Part shown: positions 10,587 through 21,552 of the stretch, piece by piece | Position numbering within the stretch: the stretch's first letter is position 1 | Layout: each line of letters begins with the position of its first letter | Source of the DNA: Trochalopteron elliotii | Lineage: Eukaryota; Chordata; Aves; Passeriformes; Leiothrichidae | Assembly: GCA_024734555.1 (NCBI GenBank) | Contig: JANPWX010000248.1 | Location: forward strand, 227,421-291,420 | Direction: 5' to 3' | DNA length: 64,000 nucleotides | Notes under the pieces: generated by a model | What the model saw: only the letters and a program-made list of their open reading frames with translations | Told to the model about the DNA's origin: nothing | The model's database searches: none | Translations under genes and position numbers: made by a program

Positions 10587-13500
10587 TGAGGTTGCAAAGT
10601 GGACAAGTGCTCAGAGTGTTATTGGTGATGCCAGTCAGGCAAAGTTTTTGCAAAGGTCCTTAAAGCCATCCCTCGAATGGTGCACCTGGACTGGGAAGTG
10701 CAGCCCAGGAGGTCTCAGCTGGACACCCCATGTCCAAACACCCTCTTTTCCCAAGGTCCAACTGTCTGAAGGATGATTTAGGAGCCAAGGCACAAAGCAG
10801 GGACTTGCTTGGCTACAAACTAGTGGTCAGGGGGCTGCAGGAGAAGCTCAGGTTCCCTCTGGTGTTTTTTGAGGTCAGACTCTGTCTGACCAAGCACCCA
10901 AAGCTGTTCCTGCTGTTCCCAAAGCTGGTCATTCCTGTTGCCTGTCTGACTGCCCTGCTGGCCCTGCTCAGGTGCCAGCAGCAGCCCAGAGGGAAGCAGC
11001 ATTCCCAGAACAGGCTGTACCTGCAGGAATGCTCTGGGAAGAGCCCAGGATGGGCTTCAGAAGGTTTGGGAGCCAGGAGGGATTCAGGAGGCAGTCTGGG
11101 GCTGTCTGTTGTTGGCACCATGAGGAGTTCCTGGAGCTCTTTTCTCACCCCTGAAACTTTTCCTTTGTGCAGTGGAAGTTTTTCACCTCCAGCTTGGCAC
11201 CCTCAGGCTCTCCAGGGTCCTCCAGCACAATGCCCTATCCTGGTAATTTGGGATCTTTTGGACAAGAATCCAAGCTATCTCCATACACTCCAGAGAGGCC
11301 CCAGGACACAGCCATGCTCAGATGTTCTCCTGCACTGAATGGGGATTACAGGGCATTTCCCTGGAGAATCCCACTGGGAAATCCCCAAAACATGCATCTC
11401 GGCCTTTTCCACCCCAAAATCTTTCCAGAACCACCCTTTCCATTTCCACTCATGTTCAGCAGAGCCTGTTGCTTGAAGGACAGGCAGAGTGAGCAAATTT
11501 GAGCTGATCTGGAAGTGACTCCTTCTGCTAAGGTTGGCTTTTGCAGCACCAACCATGTGAGGAAAAGCTGCAGAGTCTGTTGGGGACAGGAAAATGAAAT
11601 ATATATCAGCTTTCAGAATCCCTTCTCCTTCACAGCAGGGTTTAGGAGGCAACCAGGCTGTAAGCACAACTCTGCTTATTTTTGCTTTCAAGCAGTGCCA
11701 AACCTTTAACTATTGATTGCAAGCAAAGGTTCATTAGGGAGGGGAAGGAAGAAGTGGATTTAGGGAGAAAAGCAGAAATCCCAACTCATCTGCTTAGAGG
11801 CCTCTGCAGATTAATAGAATTAATTTGTCTTGTGGGGCATTAATTGAAGAATGTGCTGAGGTTAAGGACAAGGTCAGCTCTTCCCAGGGTAATGTCTCCT
11901 CCATAATTCACTTAGCAGCCCATCAGGACAATCTGGGCAGAGTAATGATGAAGGATGGACGTGCTGCTCCAGGATCCCAGGGAACAGAACCTTGCATTAG
12001 GGATAACATTAAGTGGAAGTTGGAGGAAGGTACCTGGCAGGTATTTTATTAGATCAGACATCCAGCACTTCCTCGTGTTTCTTTAGGATCTGCACCTCTG
12101 GAGCAGGTCTGGATGACACAGAGGGACAGTTCTGAGCCAACTCAGGGTGTCTGGTCCCTGTGCTACATGGCTCTGTGACAGTCCCAGCCCTCACCCTGAG
12201 AGCCCATCAGAAAAAACAGCTCAGGAATTGTTCCCAGGCCATGTTATCCCACCAGAGTGACCCAGGCAGGGTTGGGAGGTGGCTGCATGCTGGGAGGAAG
12301 GACTTGGCTGGGGGGAGGATGGAGAGGGCAGGATGTGACTGCAGTGCTGGGGCAGTGGGGACAGCTCCCCCAGGCTGAGTGGGCAGGGCTGGAGGGTCCA
12401 GCACCTCCCCAGCTCCTGGGATTTTCCCTGCAGCCTCTCCCACCTGGCCCAGGTGTGCCCTGCCATGGCCAGGCCAGGGTAGGTGTCCCACACAGCAGAG
12501 GGACAGGTCAGGGTGGGGAAAAGGTGAAGAAGGGACAAGCACTGAGCCAGGCTGGGGTGACACTCTGTGCTTGCAGAGGAAAAATGCAGAGCAGGGGTGG
12601 CTGGAAGTGTCTGTCTGAGCAGCTGCCCCTGCTGTCCTGCAGCTCCTCCTCTGCTCACACAGAGCTGGCCCAGCTCAGGCTCAGAGTTTGACCTGCTGGG
12701 GATTATTTGTTCACTGGGCAGGAAGAATCTGCCTCCTGCTGCTGCCAGCAGCTCCTTCTGCACAAAGTACTCAGGGACTGCAGCCAGGCAGGATTAATGG
12801 TGACTGTTGAACCCTGCCAGACCCCTCCAGCCACCACTGCAACACATCAGGCACAACCTGGCTCTGATTCCATGCATTGCTCATCACCTGTTGTTCTTCA
12901 GCAGCATTTAAACCACAGGCCCAAGGTTTTGAACACCAGAACTATTCTCCTGTGAGATCAATCAAATACTAGAGCAGGGGCTCAATATGGAGAGACAAAA
13001 ATGAGACCTTCCTAAACCTGACCTACCTCATCCTTTTTCAGCTCAGTTTGGGGTCAGAGATCTCCAAAGGTTCATTTTAACCTAGGTTTCTCTGTAAACT
13101 ACAAAAGCCAGAGCCCAGCATGGCAGAGAGGGAGAACAGGGCAGAGACATCCCACAGCTGTGCCCCTTTTCATCTCCAGGGCTGCCCCAAGGGCAGAAGG
13201 GGACACGGATGTTTTCCCAGGTTCTTTAAGGCAGAGAGGGCTCAAACCCCCGGTGCTGCTGTTGGTGATTCTCTTCTTCAGAGCCCCCAGGGCAGATACC
13301 CAGGGGATGCCCCCAGCCCTGCCCCATTAACGAGCATTGAGGAGAACAAAGCTGATGGCACAAAGACAAAGGGTCTATTTTGCACTCCTTAAAAGCTTAA
13401 GAGAAATGAAAACCTACACAATAAACCATGTGAGGCCACTTCTACTGGAGGTGGAAAGCCGGGCTCAGAGAGATTTTGTGCCAGGCTTAAATGTCTCTTT

Positions 13501-14720
13501 GTGACCGTGTTTCACCTCCCTTGTTTGGATGCACGATGACAGAATTACACTCCAGACAGTGCTCTTCTGAAGCAGCACAGACAATATTTGTTTGAATTCA
13601 CTGCTTTTTGATTATTTTTCTTGCTTGTTTGTTATTTCAGCTCTTGTTACCTACCCACTGTTTAGATTAGTGCTGTCTCCAGGTTTCTGAGAGTGACAGA
13701 ATGGAGTGTTTGGGCTGTCAGGGGATCCATCCCACCTGCCAGAGGGATGCAGGAGATGGGCTGGGAACAGTCACAGGCAGGGTGTGAGGTAGGATGGGCG
13801 CCCAGGGAGGTTTCAGGACACCCCAAAAGCATTGTCTCAGCTATTTTCACTGTCACAGGTGTTGGAAATGCTGGAGGACACCTGGCTCCCAGCTGTACAA
13901 CAGCCATGGACAGCAGGAGGCCACACCTGACCCACCTGGGAGCTGCAAAGTGCTGAGGTTGTACCAGCATTGCCTTTCACACTTGTGCACCTGACCTGGA
14001 AAAACCTCCACGAAGGCTTCCAGGTGTCCTGTTCAGCCAGGAGCTGATGGAGCTTGCAAAATCCTTGTAGCACGTCTGTCAGTGTGCTGTGCTCCCTCAG
14101 CCCTGACAGCTGGCTGGGACCCTGGGGAGAGCTGGCTGCTGCCTGGGCTGGCCTGGTGACAGAGATGAGAGAAAAGTCACAGCAGCACTGCTGCCATTCA
14201 CCCGTGACCTCTGTGTTTAATGTCTTGCCCCTGAGGGCATCAAAGATTTGTTCTCAGCCTCTGCTGGAGGTTTTGGAGCACAGAGGTTGTTTGTGGACAA
14301 TTTGTGCAATGCTCTTTTTCTGTGCTGCAACTCTGTGCACTTGGTAAAAGAATCACTGAAGGCATTTCCCTGACTCTGTCAGAGATTTGGGTCCTGCCCT
14401 GGCACCAGCCCCAGCCCCTGAGGGCCAGACAGAGCCTGGCCATGCCCAGCCCTGGCTCTTCCTGTGCCCACAGGTCCAACTATTCAGAGAGTTATAAATC
14501 ATGGACACTCCTCCTTGCCGGGAGATGGGATTTGCACCTCTCTGGCAGCAATGTGCTCACCTGGTTAAAGCTGTGCCCTTTCTTATCCCAGCAGGTCTGC
14601 TCCTACTGCCCAGCTCCCTTGGGGTGTCTGCCAGGACAATTCCTACAAGGCTGAGCCATCTTCCTGGCCCCACGAGCTGCACACTGAGAGCTTTTTATGA
14701 GACAGACCCCTCAGATGCAG
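10587..14720. other. Unannotated single-copy DNA with chance ORFs
   Basis: This 4-kb stretch includes a 202-codon plus-strand ORF (10730-11338) and a 180-codon minus-strand ORF (12221-12763). Both overlap other ORFs, show no recognisable domain and sit in GC-rich sequence. No transposon or RNA gene is recognised. An intergenic or intronic origin is the simplest reading. Confidence 0.5.
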
Positions 14721-15295
14721 CTCCAGGATCATCAAGTCCCCAGCATTGAGTGCCACATCCAGTCCTTCCTAGGACACCTCCAGGGATGGGGACTCCAAAC
14801 CCCCTTAGGCAGCCCCTTCCAAAGTCTGACAACCCTTTCAGTGAAGAAATTCTTCCTGATGTCCAAGCTGAACCTCCCCTGACACAGCTTGAGGTCCTTT
14901 CACTGGTTGCTTGGAAAAGGGCCTGACCCTCACCTGGCTGTTCCCTCCTGTCGGGGAGTTGTGCAGAGCCACAAGGTCCCCCCTGAACTCCTTTTCTCCA
15001 GGCTGAGCCCCTTTCCCAGCCCCCCAGGAATTCCACAGCCCCTTTCCCAGCTCCCTCAGGAATTCTCCACCCCTTCCCCAGCTCCCTCAGGAATTCTCCA
15101 CCCCTTTCCCAGCTCCCTCAGGAATTCCACAGCCCCTTTCCCAGCTCCCTCAGGAATTCTCCAGCCCCTTCCCCAGCTCCCTCAGGAATTCTCCAGCCCC
15201 TTCCCCAGCTCCCTCAGGAATTCTCCACCCCTTTCCCAGCTCTCTCAACCCCTCCTGGGGCTGCAGACCCTTCCCCAGCTCCACTGGCCTGTCTC
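14721..15295 (-). mobile_element. CR1: CR1 LINE fragment with an internal minisatellite
   Basis: Plus-strand blocks such as CCAGGATCATCAAGTCC, GTGAAGAAATTCTTCCTGATGTCC (first 20 bases diagnostic), GTTGTGCAGAGCCACAAGGT and CCTTTTCTCCAGGCTGAGCC are reverse complements of the CR1 3' region in the expected order. The last bases of the CR1 3' tail are missing on the left. The right part has expanded into a 31-32 bp tandem array at 15026-15245. The copy is non-coding and inactive. Confidence 0.9.
15026..15245. repeat. 31-32 bp minisatellite derived from CR1
   Basis: The marker AGGAATT recurs at 15026, 15058, 15089, 15120, 15152, 15184 and 15216, giving spacings of 31 or 32 bp. The unit reads roughly CTCCCTCAGGAATTC followed by a CCAC/CCAG-CCCCTT(C/T)CCCAG part. 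Units alternate between two variants, one 31 bp and one 32 bp. The unit matches the CTTTCCCAGCTCCCTCAG part of CR1 itself, so the array grew inside the element. Confidence 0.95.
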
Positions 15296-15860
15296 TTAGA
15301 GGGCCAAAGCTTCAACGCCCACAGGTGACAACATCTCCCAGGGACTTTGCAGTCGCACAGTGGAGCAGGACTGATCTGATATGGACCAGGGGGAAGAGCC
15401 TCTCTGGAAATTTTGGTCATGAGTCACCTCTGCTCCTTCACTCTGGGCTTTCCAGGGCCTGGAAAGGGTCAGGCAGTGATTTAGGAGGGCTCAGGAGCTG
15501 TCCTGGGCTGGGCCATGCCTTACCCAAGGGTCATTCTGTCATCAGGAGTTCCATGCTCCTGCACAGCCCCTGGCAGCATGCAGAACTGCTCAGAAAAGCA
15601 AACAGCAGCCAGAGGAGGTGGCTGTGATTAAATGTCAGAGTCCAGGCCCTTGGAGCTCGTTGGCCTGATGCGAATTTGAAATCAGCTGCTTTGGCCAAAA
15701 ATCTTCCCCTGTCTTCTCAGGTTGTCCTCCTGGTTTCAGAGGGCTTTCTGTGTCCACTGGTGCCCACTCATGGCCCACCCAGGAATGCCAATTCTTGGGT
15801 TTAGGTTTTCTTTGCCCGAGATTCAGGTGATGGTTCTGGTGGTGTTCAAGAGAGTCTTTT
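15296..15860. other. Unannotated DNA between CR1 and the envelope-like remnant
   Basis: No clear repeat is recognised. Short frames occur on both strands. If the downstream ORF cluster is retroviral, this is where degraded upstream retroviral sequence would lie, but no pol or gag motif can be recognised here. Confidence 0.3.
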
Positions 15861-16654
15861 TTGCCCTCTGAAGGCTCTGAGTCTGGCATGAGAATGAAGA
15901 GGAGTCTCAAGATTTTGTTGTTTCTGGGTTTCTTGTGTGTTTATTTCTTATCTTACAATTTCTCTGTGCCCGGCCGAGATGTTCACAGCAGCTCAGACAC
16001 AGGTGACTCCCCCTGTGATGGGAGGTCACTGCCTTCTCATACAGATAATTACGTGTCTGTTATTTACAATTCTGTGCCAATGCCTATCATCTATACTAAA
16101 GGGGTCATCTCTACTTTGACCCAATCCCCTCAAACTACTTTGTGCCCACGTCACTGCAGAAGATGGAGGCCAAGGGAGAGCAAGAAGAACCCAGGGCACT
16201 GCCCTAAAATCTCCATCTTGTCCCCAAGTCACCTCCATTCTAAAAATCCCAAAACTACCAAATTTTCCACCCTGTGCTTACCTACACTACTGTGTGTCAC
16301 ACCTTTGTGACTTGCAATTCTTCTCTGTGATGGAAGTTTTTCACATGGACTAAAATCAAAGCCTGTGTCTTCCTGGGCTCTGTGCCAGGGTCTACTACAA
16401 CCCCCTGGACAGACCCCCCTGTCCAGGATTCAAACCTTCTTGTTCAGGTCTCAGACCTCTCTGCCGAGGTCTGTGACCATCCAGGGCAACTAAAGGAATG
16501 CCCTGGACTCCAACAGTTAAAGCCTGAGCTGGGAGCCTCTCCACACGAAGGAGCACCCATTAGTCACGTGTTTGTAACAGTCACCTCCATCCTGCTGGGC
16601 CTCACACAGCAAACTCAACAAGCCCCATTTGCCCTATTTTTAGAAGCACTGTGA
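15861..16654 (+). pseudogene. Possible endogenous-retrovirus envelope (surface part) remnant
   Basis: The frame from 15861 to 16310 encodes a short basic start, then a hydrophobic stretch of about 17 residues resembling a signal peptide (about residues 15-31 of the ORF), then an NFS glycosylation sequon. A second frame, offset by two, is open from about 16250 to 16654 except for one TGA at 16328-16330. It holds a CNSS sequon and several cysteines. Signal peptide, sequons, cysteines, a frameshift and an internal stop fit an old, inactivated retroviral envelope. I cannot name a family, and no furin site or fusion peptide is recognised. The alternative is chance ORFs in single-copy DNA. Confidence 0.3.
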
Positions 16655-16993
16655 TTTCCCAGCCACTCTGCTCGTGCTTTTTAGACCTGAACCCTGATTT
16701 TCAAGTGGTTGGAGCTGTCAGTGCTGCTCTCAGCCAGGCAAGAGGGGAGAAGAGAAAGGAGTAAAATTCACCACGGACGTTTCAGATGCAAATGACCACC
16801 TGCAAACAGATCAAAGTTGCAACGTGTCTCGTGAAGCTGGAGTGTGCTTTATAACGTGTCATGAGCGTTTCAGACAGGTTTTTTTGCCAATGGGAGATCT
16901 TACAATTAAGGGTTAGCACGAGTCTCTGCTCACTGTTCCACTTAGGCTGGCATTGCCCACGGGGCAGCTCCAGCAACACTCGGCTTCAAAGGG
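16655..16993. other. Gap between the two envelope-like ORF pieces
   Basis: No open frame runs through this stretch, and a stop interrupts the downstream frame at 16943-16945. A purine-rich run lies near 16741-16762. If the remnant is real, this part has decayed beyond recognition. Confidence 0.25.
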
Positions 16994-17242
16994 ATGGGAC
17001 TCACCTGGTATTTCAATATCAGTGAGACATTAACTGATGTCAGCAAAAGGTCAGCCCCAGCCTATGAGCAAAGCCCTGTTATTAATATTTTATTAGTTTT
17101 AGTTGTCTTAATTTTTTTTACTAAAATTGTTCAGGAGATAATTAAGTCTCATCAGTGCCTGGAGTGCTTAGGAACAGAGGAGAATTCAAATGATACCAAA
17201 CCCATCTTCCTCCCTGCCTTAAATTCAGAGCAAGGATTGTAA
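16994..17242 (+). pseudogene. Membrane-segment ORF, possible envelope transmembrane tail
   Basis: This 82-codon frame is in the same phase as the 16382-16654 ORF. It has an NIS sequon near residue 8, then a strongly hydrophobic segment at about residues 29-45 (VINILLVLVVLIFF), then a basic and polar tail with two nearby cysteines. The order ectodomain-sequon, membrane anchor, short cytoplasmic tail matches the end of a type I envelope protein. It could also be an unrelated small membrane ORF or chance. Confidence 0.27.
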
Positions 17243-18629
17243 TGAAAATGCATCAACCTGTGTTGTCCAGTACTGTGCAGTAAATTTTTTTGCTTTTTTG
17301 CCCTCCTTGAGGTGAAAACTCAAATGTGTTTGCAGAAATCCTCACATGCTTCACATCTGGGGTCTGAGCTCTATGATTCTGGCCCTGGGTGGCAGGAGGG
17401 ATGTACAGGTGCTGTGCTCCAGATGGTTATCCCTCAAAATTCAGTAAGGTCTCCCAAAACCCATCTTGTGTTTTGGGCTGTGACTCCTGGAGGTGTGAGC
17501 TTCTCCTTTAGGGGAGAGAGGGAACATCCTGCACAAGCCAATGAACAGAGGAGTTCTGTAGCTGCAGAGAAAAGACAAAAGTGCCACTGACTCCTAATAT
17601 TTAAATTCCATGAGGAATTTTCCCATGTTTTCCAGTACAGCTCATTATAACATTAAGAAATGTATGCAGTGCATATAAGATTTTATACTCTCATATAATT
17701 CACCCCAGCAGTGTGATGGCCATTACCCACATTCTGCTGCTTCTCTTATTAACTTGTTACCCTGTATCTGTAATAAAGGGAAAATTGGTTCAATATTTGC
17801 CTTGCCCAATATCACTCACTGACTAATCTGTTATTTTTTCACTCCCTCTTTGCTCCCAGATTGCTGGATCTGATAATTCATCCATAAAATGCTGTCCATT
17901 TCATTAATCCAACAGACACAGGGAAGTGGAGTGGGGAATTCACAAGGAGACCAGAGGTCTCCCTAATCCTGCAGGTGTGTGATAACAAATTCATGAAGCT
18001 GATCCCAAATTCAGGTGAGAAGAATATCAATGATGGCAGAGCAAACTGATGGCTTGAGCCCGTGGACTTGAACGGCCCAAGGGTACCTTGGCAACTTCTT
18101 TATAGGCTGTAAAAGGCTTGGGAGTGCAAAACTGGCAGTGGGTGAAAGAATGGAATATGAGCAATGATTTGCTTTCAAAAACCACCAAACACCCTCCAGT
18201 CTTGAAATCAACTTGCAGAGGCTCACTGGCAACCTGTGGAACACCCTTGATGCTTAAAAAACCCTCAAAGGCTTTTTGCTTCATAAAAATACAACTTTAT
18301 TCCCAGTTGTGTGTGCTGTCAGTGCCTCTCCTCCCAGATAGGAGAAGAACAAGAGAAGGATCCCAGGAAAACCTGCTTTTTTTGGTGGTAGGTTTTCATG
18401 ACAGGATTTTTTTGCTTTGTTTGCACATGGTTATGAAACTTTTCTGGAAGATAAACTGGTGATCCCAGCAGGAGCAGGTTGAATAGTGGCATTTAGGGAG
18501 TGCAGGAGCTTCTTGGAAGTGTAAACCACGTGGAGTAACTCCATGGAGCTTGCAGGCTCTCTGGGTTATGGATAATGAGGTGTCTGTGGTGGCTGTCAGG
18601 TGAGGAGGAGTGTTGCAGTGAGGGTGGCT
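17243..18629. other. Unannotated DNA, partly AT-rich
   Basis: No repeat family is recognised. An AT-rich, ORF-poor part at 17590-17900 has several TTAAT/ATTAAC motifs. No polyadenylated retroviral tail or LTR could be placed directly after the envelope-like ORFs. Confidence 0.4.
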
Positions 18630-19044
18630 GCAAGGAATCTCTGAGTTCCCTGACTTCAGGGTGAATGTGGTGCAGAGTAAGAAAAGAGGAGCAGGAACGG
18701 TGGAGTGCCCCAAAAAGAAAACTGACTTTAATGAGAAATAAAATAGGGATGATGCCCAAAAGCCAAACACTGTATAGGGACAAACTCCAAAGACCAGAAA
18801 CAAGGGAAAAGTAACAATATATAGCCTGGGGCATAGAACATTCCAGAAACAATACCATACACAAATCACCAGTAACCAAGAGAGGAGAACTTCCCCTAGT
18901 TAACATAATAACTCCAAAGGCTTTTGAGAGGAGACCACGGGCTTGCCCTGAGTTAGATGAAGGTTTCTCAGGGCTTGAAGCCAAAGTCTGGCCTGTCAGG
19001 GGTGAAGTCCTGCTGACCCTGCTTCTCAGCCAGGCCAACTCCCA
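18630..19044 (-). mobile_element. Solo LTR-like element
   Basis: Read on the minus strand, the element has a U3-like part, a TATA box (CTATATATTG at about 18814-18823), a short R region and an ATTAAA poly(A) signal (18727-18732) about 90 bp downstream. That arrangement defines a retroviral LTR. A possible 5' TG lies at 19044. Both edges are approximate and I could not find a matching target-site duplication. It shares the TATA core and the AAAGTC motif with the LTR-like unit near 30.6 kb. Confidence 0.5.
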
Positions 19045-19345
19045 CATCTCCTGGCAGGCCCCTGGGCCTCCCCAGAGGAGGAGGAGGAGGAAAGACTTTC
19101 TCTAGCAAGTCATGTTTCTGCTTCCAAGAGAGACCAAACCAGCAGGAACTCCTGGGGAAGCTGCTGGGGCTGGAGGAGCTTCCACCCAGAGCCCAGCCCT
19201 GGAAAAGGAGCAGTTTTCTGAAGGATTACTGCTGCCTCCTCCCACTCCACACTCATCCTCCTCCAGCTTCCCTATAAAGAGCCAGTGAGCTCCAAAGCCA
19301 CTGGGAGGGGCAGGAATTGAGGGAGGGAGATGTGGCAGTGCTGGC
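19045..19345. other. Unannotated DNA with a short GAG run
   Basis: A (GAG)n-like run lies at 19075-19091. Otherwise nothing is recognised. Confidence 0.5.
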
Positions 19346-19403
19346 TTAATGACTGGACTCCATAGTTTTGGAGGTTTTTTCCAACCTTAATGATTCTCTG
19401 ATC
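19346..19403 (+). mobile_element. CR1: CR1 tail scrap
   Basis: GACTGGACTCCATAGTTTTG, TTTTTTCCAACCTTAATGAT and TCTCTGATC reproduce the terminal blocks of CR1 in the plus orientation. Only about 58 bp are left. Confidence 0.75.
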
Positions 19404-19543
19404 CTCTGTAGCGTAGTGCCATGCAGCATCTTCTCTTCTTCCCTTTCAGGATAATCCTGGGGCAAATATGGTCTGTTTAATAACATGCTAATAATCTGGC
19501 CACCAGCACAGGGAAACTGGAACATGTTCCAATAATGGAATGG

Positions 19544-20194
19544 TGATGTAGTTTGGAATGACCAGTGTCTGCTAAGGAAGGCAGGAATCTCCCTTGGAAT
19601 AGAGAATGTAAACCCCCTCCCTCTGAATTATTAGAATTTTGAAATTAAGGAGCTCTCAGGCAAAGATATGGGAATAGGAATAACAATTCTTTGCTAGGAA
19701 AATTAAAATAAAAATGTAGTAGTACAAAAAAGCAAACAAACAAAAAAAGAAAAAACCACTGCCAGAGTCAGAACACAACCTGACCCCCTGTTGTTGCTCA
19801 GGCTGTTGGTGTCAGTCCAGTCCAGTCCTCCTGCAGGGACAGATGTGGTTCTGGTGGAGCACAGATGATCCTGTACAAGGGTGGAGTTTTCCCCTGAAGG
19901 TCCAGTGGTGCTGAGATGGGTCTGGTCTCCCTCTGGCAATCCAGTGCACACAGGCTGTGCTGGTGCTCTGAATGCCAGCTTTGATCCAGGTGGGAATGCT
20001 GGGCTCCTCCCCCTGGGTGGGATGATGGAATTGTCTCAGCCCTGCAGTGAGCCTGGATGGCCCATGGACAGCAGAGATCCCCTGGGGGGAGGGTGGGTCC
20101 TGGAAGGGAGAAAGAAAACACTGCCCCAACTGGTTTGAACAGAGGGCAAGAGAATACATATTTCTGGTTTCATCTTGCATTGCAGCCTAAGACA
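19544..20194 (-). mobile_element. Solo LTR, ERVL-like, with 5-bp target-site duplication
   Basis: On the minus strand the element starts TGTCTTAGG and ends CTACATCA, giving TG...CA ends. It is flanked by AATGG at 19539-19543 and again at 20195-20199, a perfect 5-bp duplication. The interior matches the reverse complement of 45625-46369 over most of its length, for example the CCACCCTTGTACAGGATCAT block and the GGTTTACATTCTCTATTCC block. It lacks about 100 bp of U3 present in that copy. It has no internal viral genes, so it is a solo LTR left by recombination. Confidence 0.92.
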
Positions 20195-20367
20195 AATGGG
20201 CAGGGGAAAAATAGGGCATTTTTCCTTATTCTGATGGGGAGTGGGGAGTACAACCTCTTGTGCTGTTTAACAGCATCATTAAAACAACAAGGCTCAATGT
20301 TTGTGTGGAATCTGAATATGCTGCAGAACAACCAATGCCTGAGTGGTTGCACAGTTTTTGATTAGCC

Positions 20368-20483
20368 TGCAGAATTTAAAAAAAAAAAAGGGAAAAAAAG
20401 AAAAAGAGAGGAAAAGTGGGGGGGAATGGGGGGAAAATGGGAAAAAGGGGGAAAAGGATAAAAGGGGGAAAAGGAAAAACTCT
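20368..20483. repeat. Purine-rich tract with G runs
   Basis: The plus strand is almost entirely A and G for about 100 bp. It has an A12 run, a G7 run, a G6 run and several GGG-GGGGG blocks separated by A runs. Minus-strand ORFs across it are Phe/Pro-rich artefacts. The tract could form triplex or G-quadruplex structures; its origin is unclear. Confidence 0.9.
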
Positions 20484-20880
20484 TTCCCCACATGTGGCTG
20501 AATTTGTGGAGCATCGCCAGCTCAAACAGAAATTGGAGGCAGGAGGGGGTGGCAGTCTGGGGGTTCGTACCCTGTCGAATGCAGCCCCTAAAACCTGCAC
20601 TAGAAATTGCCACACCACTGAATATTCCCTCTAAACATCCAAGATGGTGCAGCACTGTGAGATCTGAGCAGCAAATGCATTGAGGGTCAGTCCTAAATAC
20701 AGCTCAGGCAGCACCCACTGTGAGCTTTGCTGTGAGAAAGAGTTTCTCAATGCAAATGATCATCGATTTCCTGACAAACTTGGAGAAACTGCCAAGAATT
20801 AGGGCACATGCAGTAAATGACGAGGTCAGTGCATAATCATGGGTTTCAAAAGAGGCTTCCCGAGGATTTCAGAGCCCTTG

Positions 20881-21028
20881 TTTGCTGCTGACAGGCTAAA
20901 GATCACTGATTATGCTGTGCAGTTCCCAGCTCTCCAGTTAAAAGAACAAAAGTGAGAAGTGGCTGACAAATGGGAAGAATAAAGCTGGAGTGAATTCTGT
21001 GCAGGGGCTGCTCCAGGTGACATTTCTA
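20881..21028 (+). repeat. Dispersed duplication, copy 1 (148 bp)
   Basis: This segment, from TTTGCTGCTGACAGGCTAAA to GGTGACATTTCTA, recurs in direct orientation at 22254-22401. I see two substitutions and no indel over 148 bp. Sequence homology stops abruptly at both edges. No terminal repeats or poly-A tail mark it as a transposon. Confidence 0.95.
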
Positions 21029-21261
21029 CACTGCAATTCAACCACCTCAGCAGAGCCAGGGACCTTCTGCTCTTCTGAAAACACACAAATGAAAATGTTT
21101 CAGCCACATTTTAAGCATGACCTCCTGTGACATATCCTGGCCTGACCAGCATTAGATTGGTTCTGGTTTTATTTAGCTAAACCTTGCAGCCCTCCAAGGA
21201 TGGATGTTTCTTCTGTCCTGACCTGTTCTGAAACCACACCACCCTCCTGGTGAAAACCAAG

Positions 21262-21316
21262 TCACACAATTAATTAAGGTTGGAAAAGACCTCCAAGAAC
21301 ATGAAGTCCAAACTTC
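21262..21316 (-). mobile_element. CR1: CR1 tail scrap
   Basis: TTAAGGTTGGAAAAGACCTC, followed by CAAGAACATGAAGTCCAAAC, is the reverse complement of a CR1 3' end of the same subtype as the elements at 14.7 and 40.1 kb. It is about 55 bp long and ends about 55 bp before a second, different CR1 piece. Confidence 0.7.
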
Positions 21317-21372
21317 TACAAATGCTTTCCCTATTGTCAGTTCTGCACCTCCCAAACTGAAATTGAATATAT

Positions 21373-21552
21373 CATGGAATCACAGGATGGTTTGGGTTGG
21401 AGGAACCTTAAAGATCACCTCATTGCACCCGTGTCCTGGGCAGGGACACCTTCCACTAGCCCAGGTTGCTCCCAGCCCTGTCCAACCTGGCCTTGGACAC
21501 TTCCAGGGATCCAGGGGCAGCCACAGCTTCTCTGGGCACCCTGTGCCAGGGC
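21373..21552 (-). mobile_element. CR1: CR1 LINE fragment (3' end)
   Basis: It begins with GGAATCACAGGATGGTTTGG, the reverse complement of the CR1 tail, and runs through the GGGCAGGGACACCTTCCACT and CAGCTTCTCTGGGCACCCTG blocks. It breaks off after CCAGGGC. A minus-strand, 5'-truncated copy of about 180 bp. Confidence 0.93.

Noticed and set aside
10730..11338. 202-codon plus-strand ORF, the longest outside the gap
   Set aside because: GC-rich surroundings, overlapping ORFs on the other strand, no domain, and no promoter or splice context. Most likely chance.
12221..12763. 180-codon minus-strand ORF
   Set aside because: Overlaps several other ORFs on both strands and is rich in Pro, Ser and Leu, as expected for chance frames in GC-rich DNA.
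15026..15245. CRISPR-like regular spacing
   Set aside because: Units are contiguous tandem repeats without unique spacers, in a vertebrate-type genome.
14889..15299. 136-codon Pro/Ser-rich ORF
   Set aside because: Lies inside a CR1 and its minisatellite. The periodic peptide reflects the 31-32 bp DNA repeat.
20294..20655. Phe/Pro-rich minus-strand ORFs
   Set aside because: Translations of the purine-rich tract.
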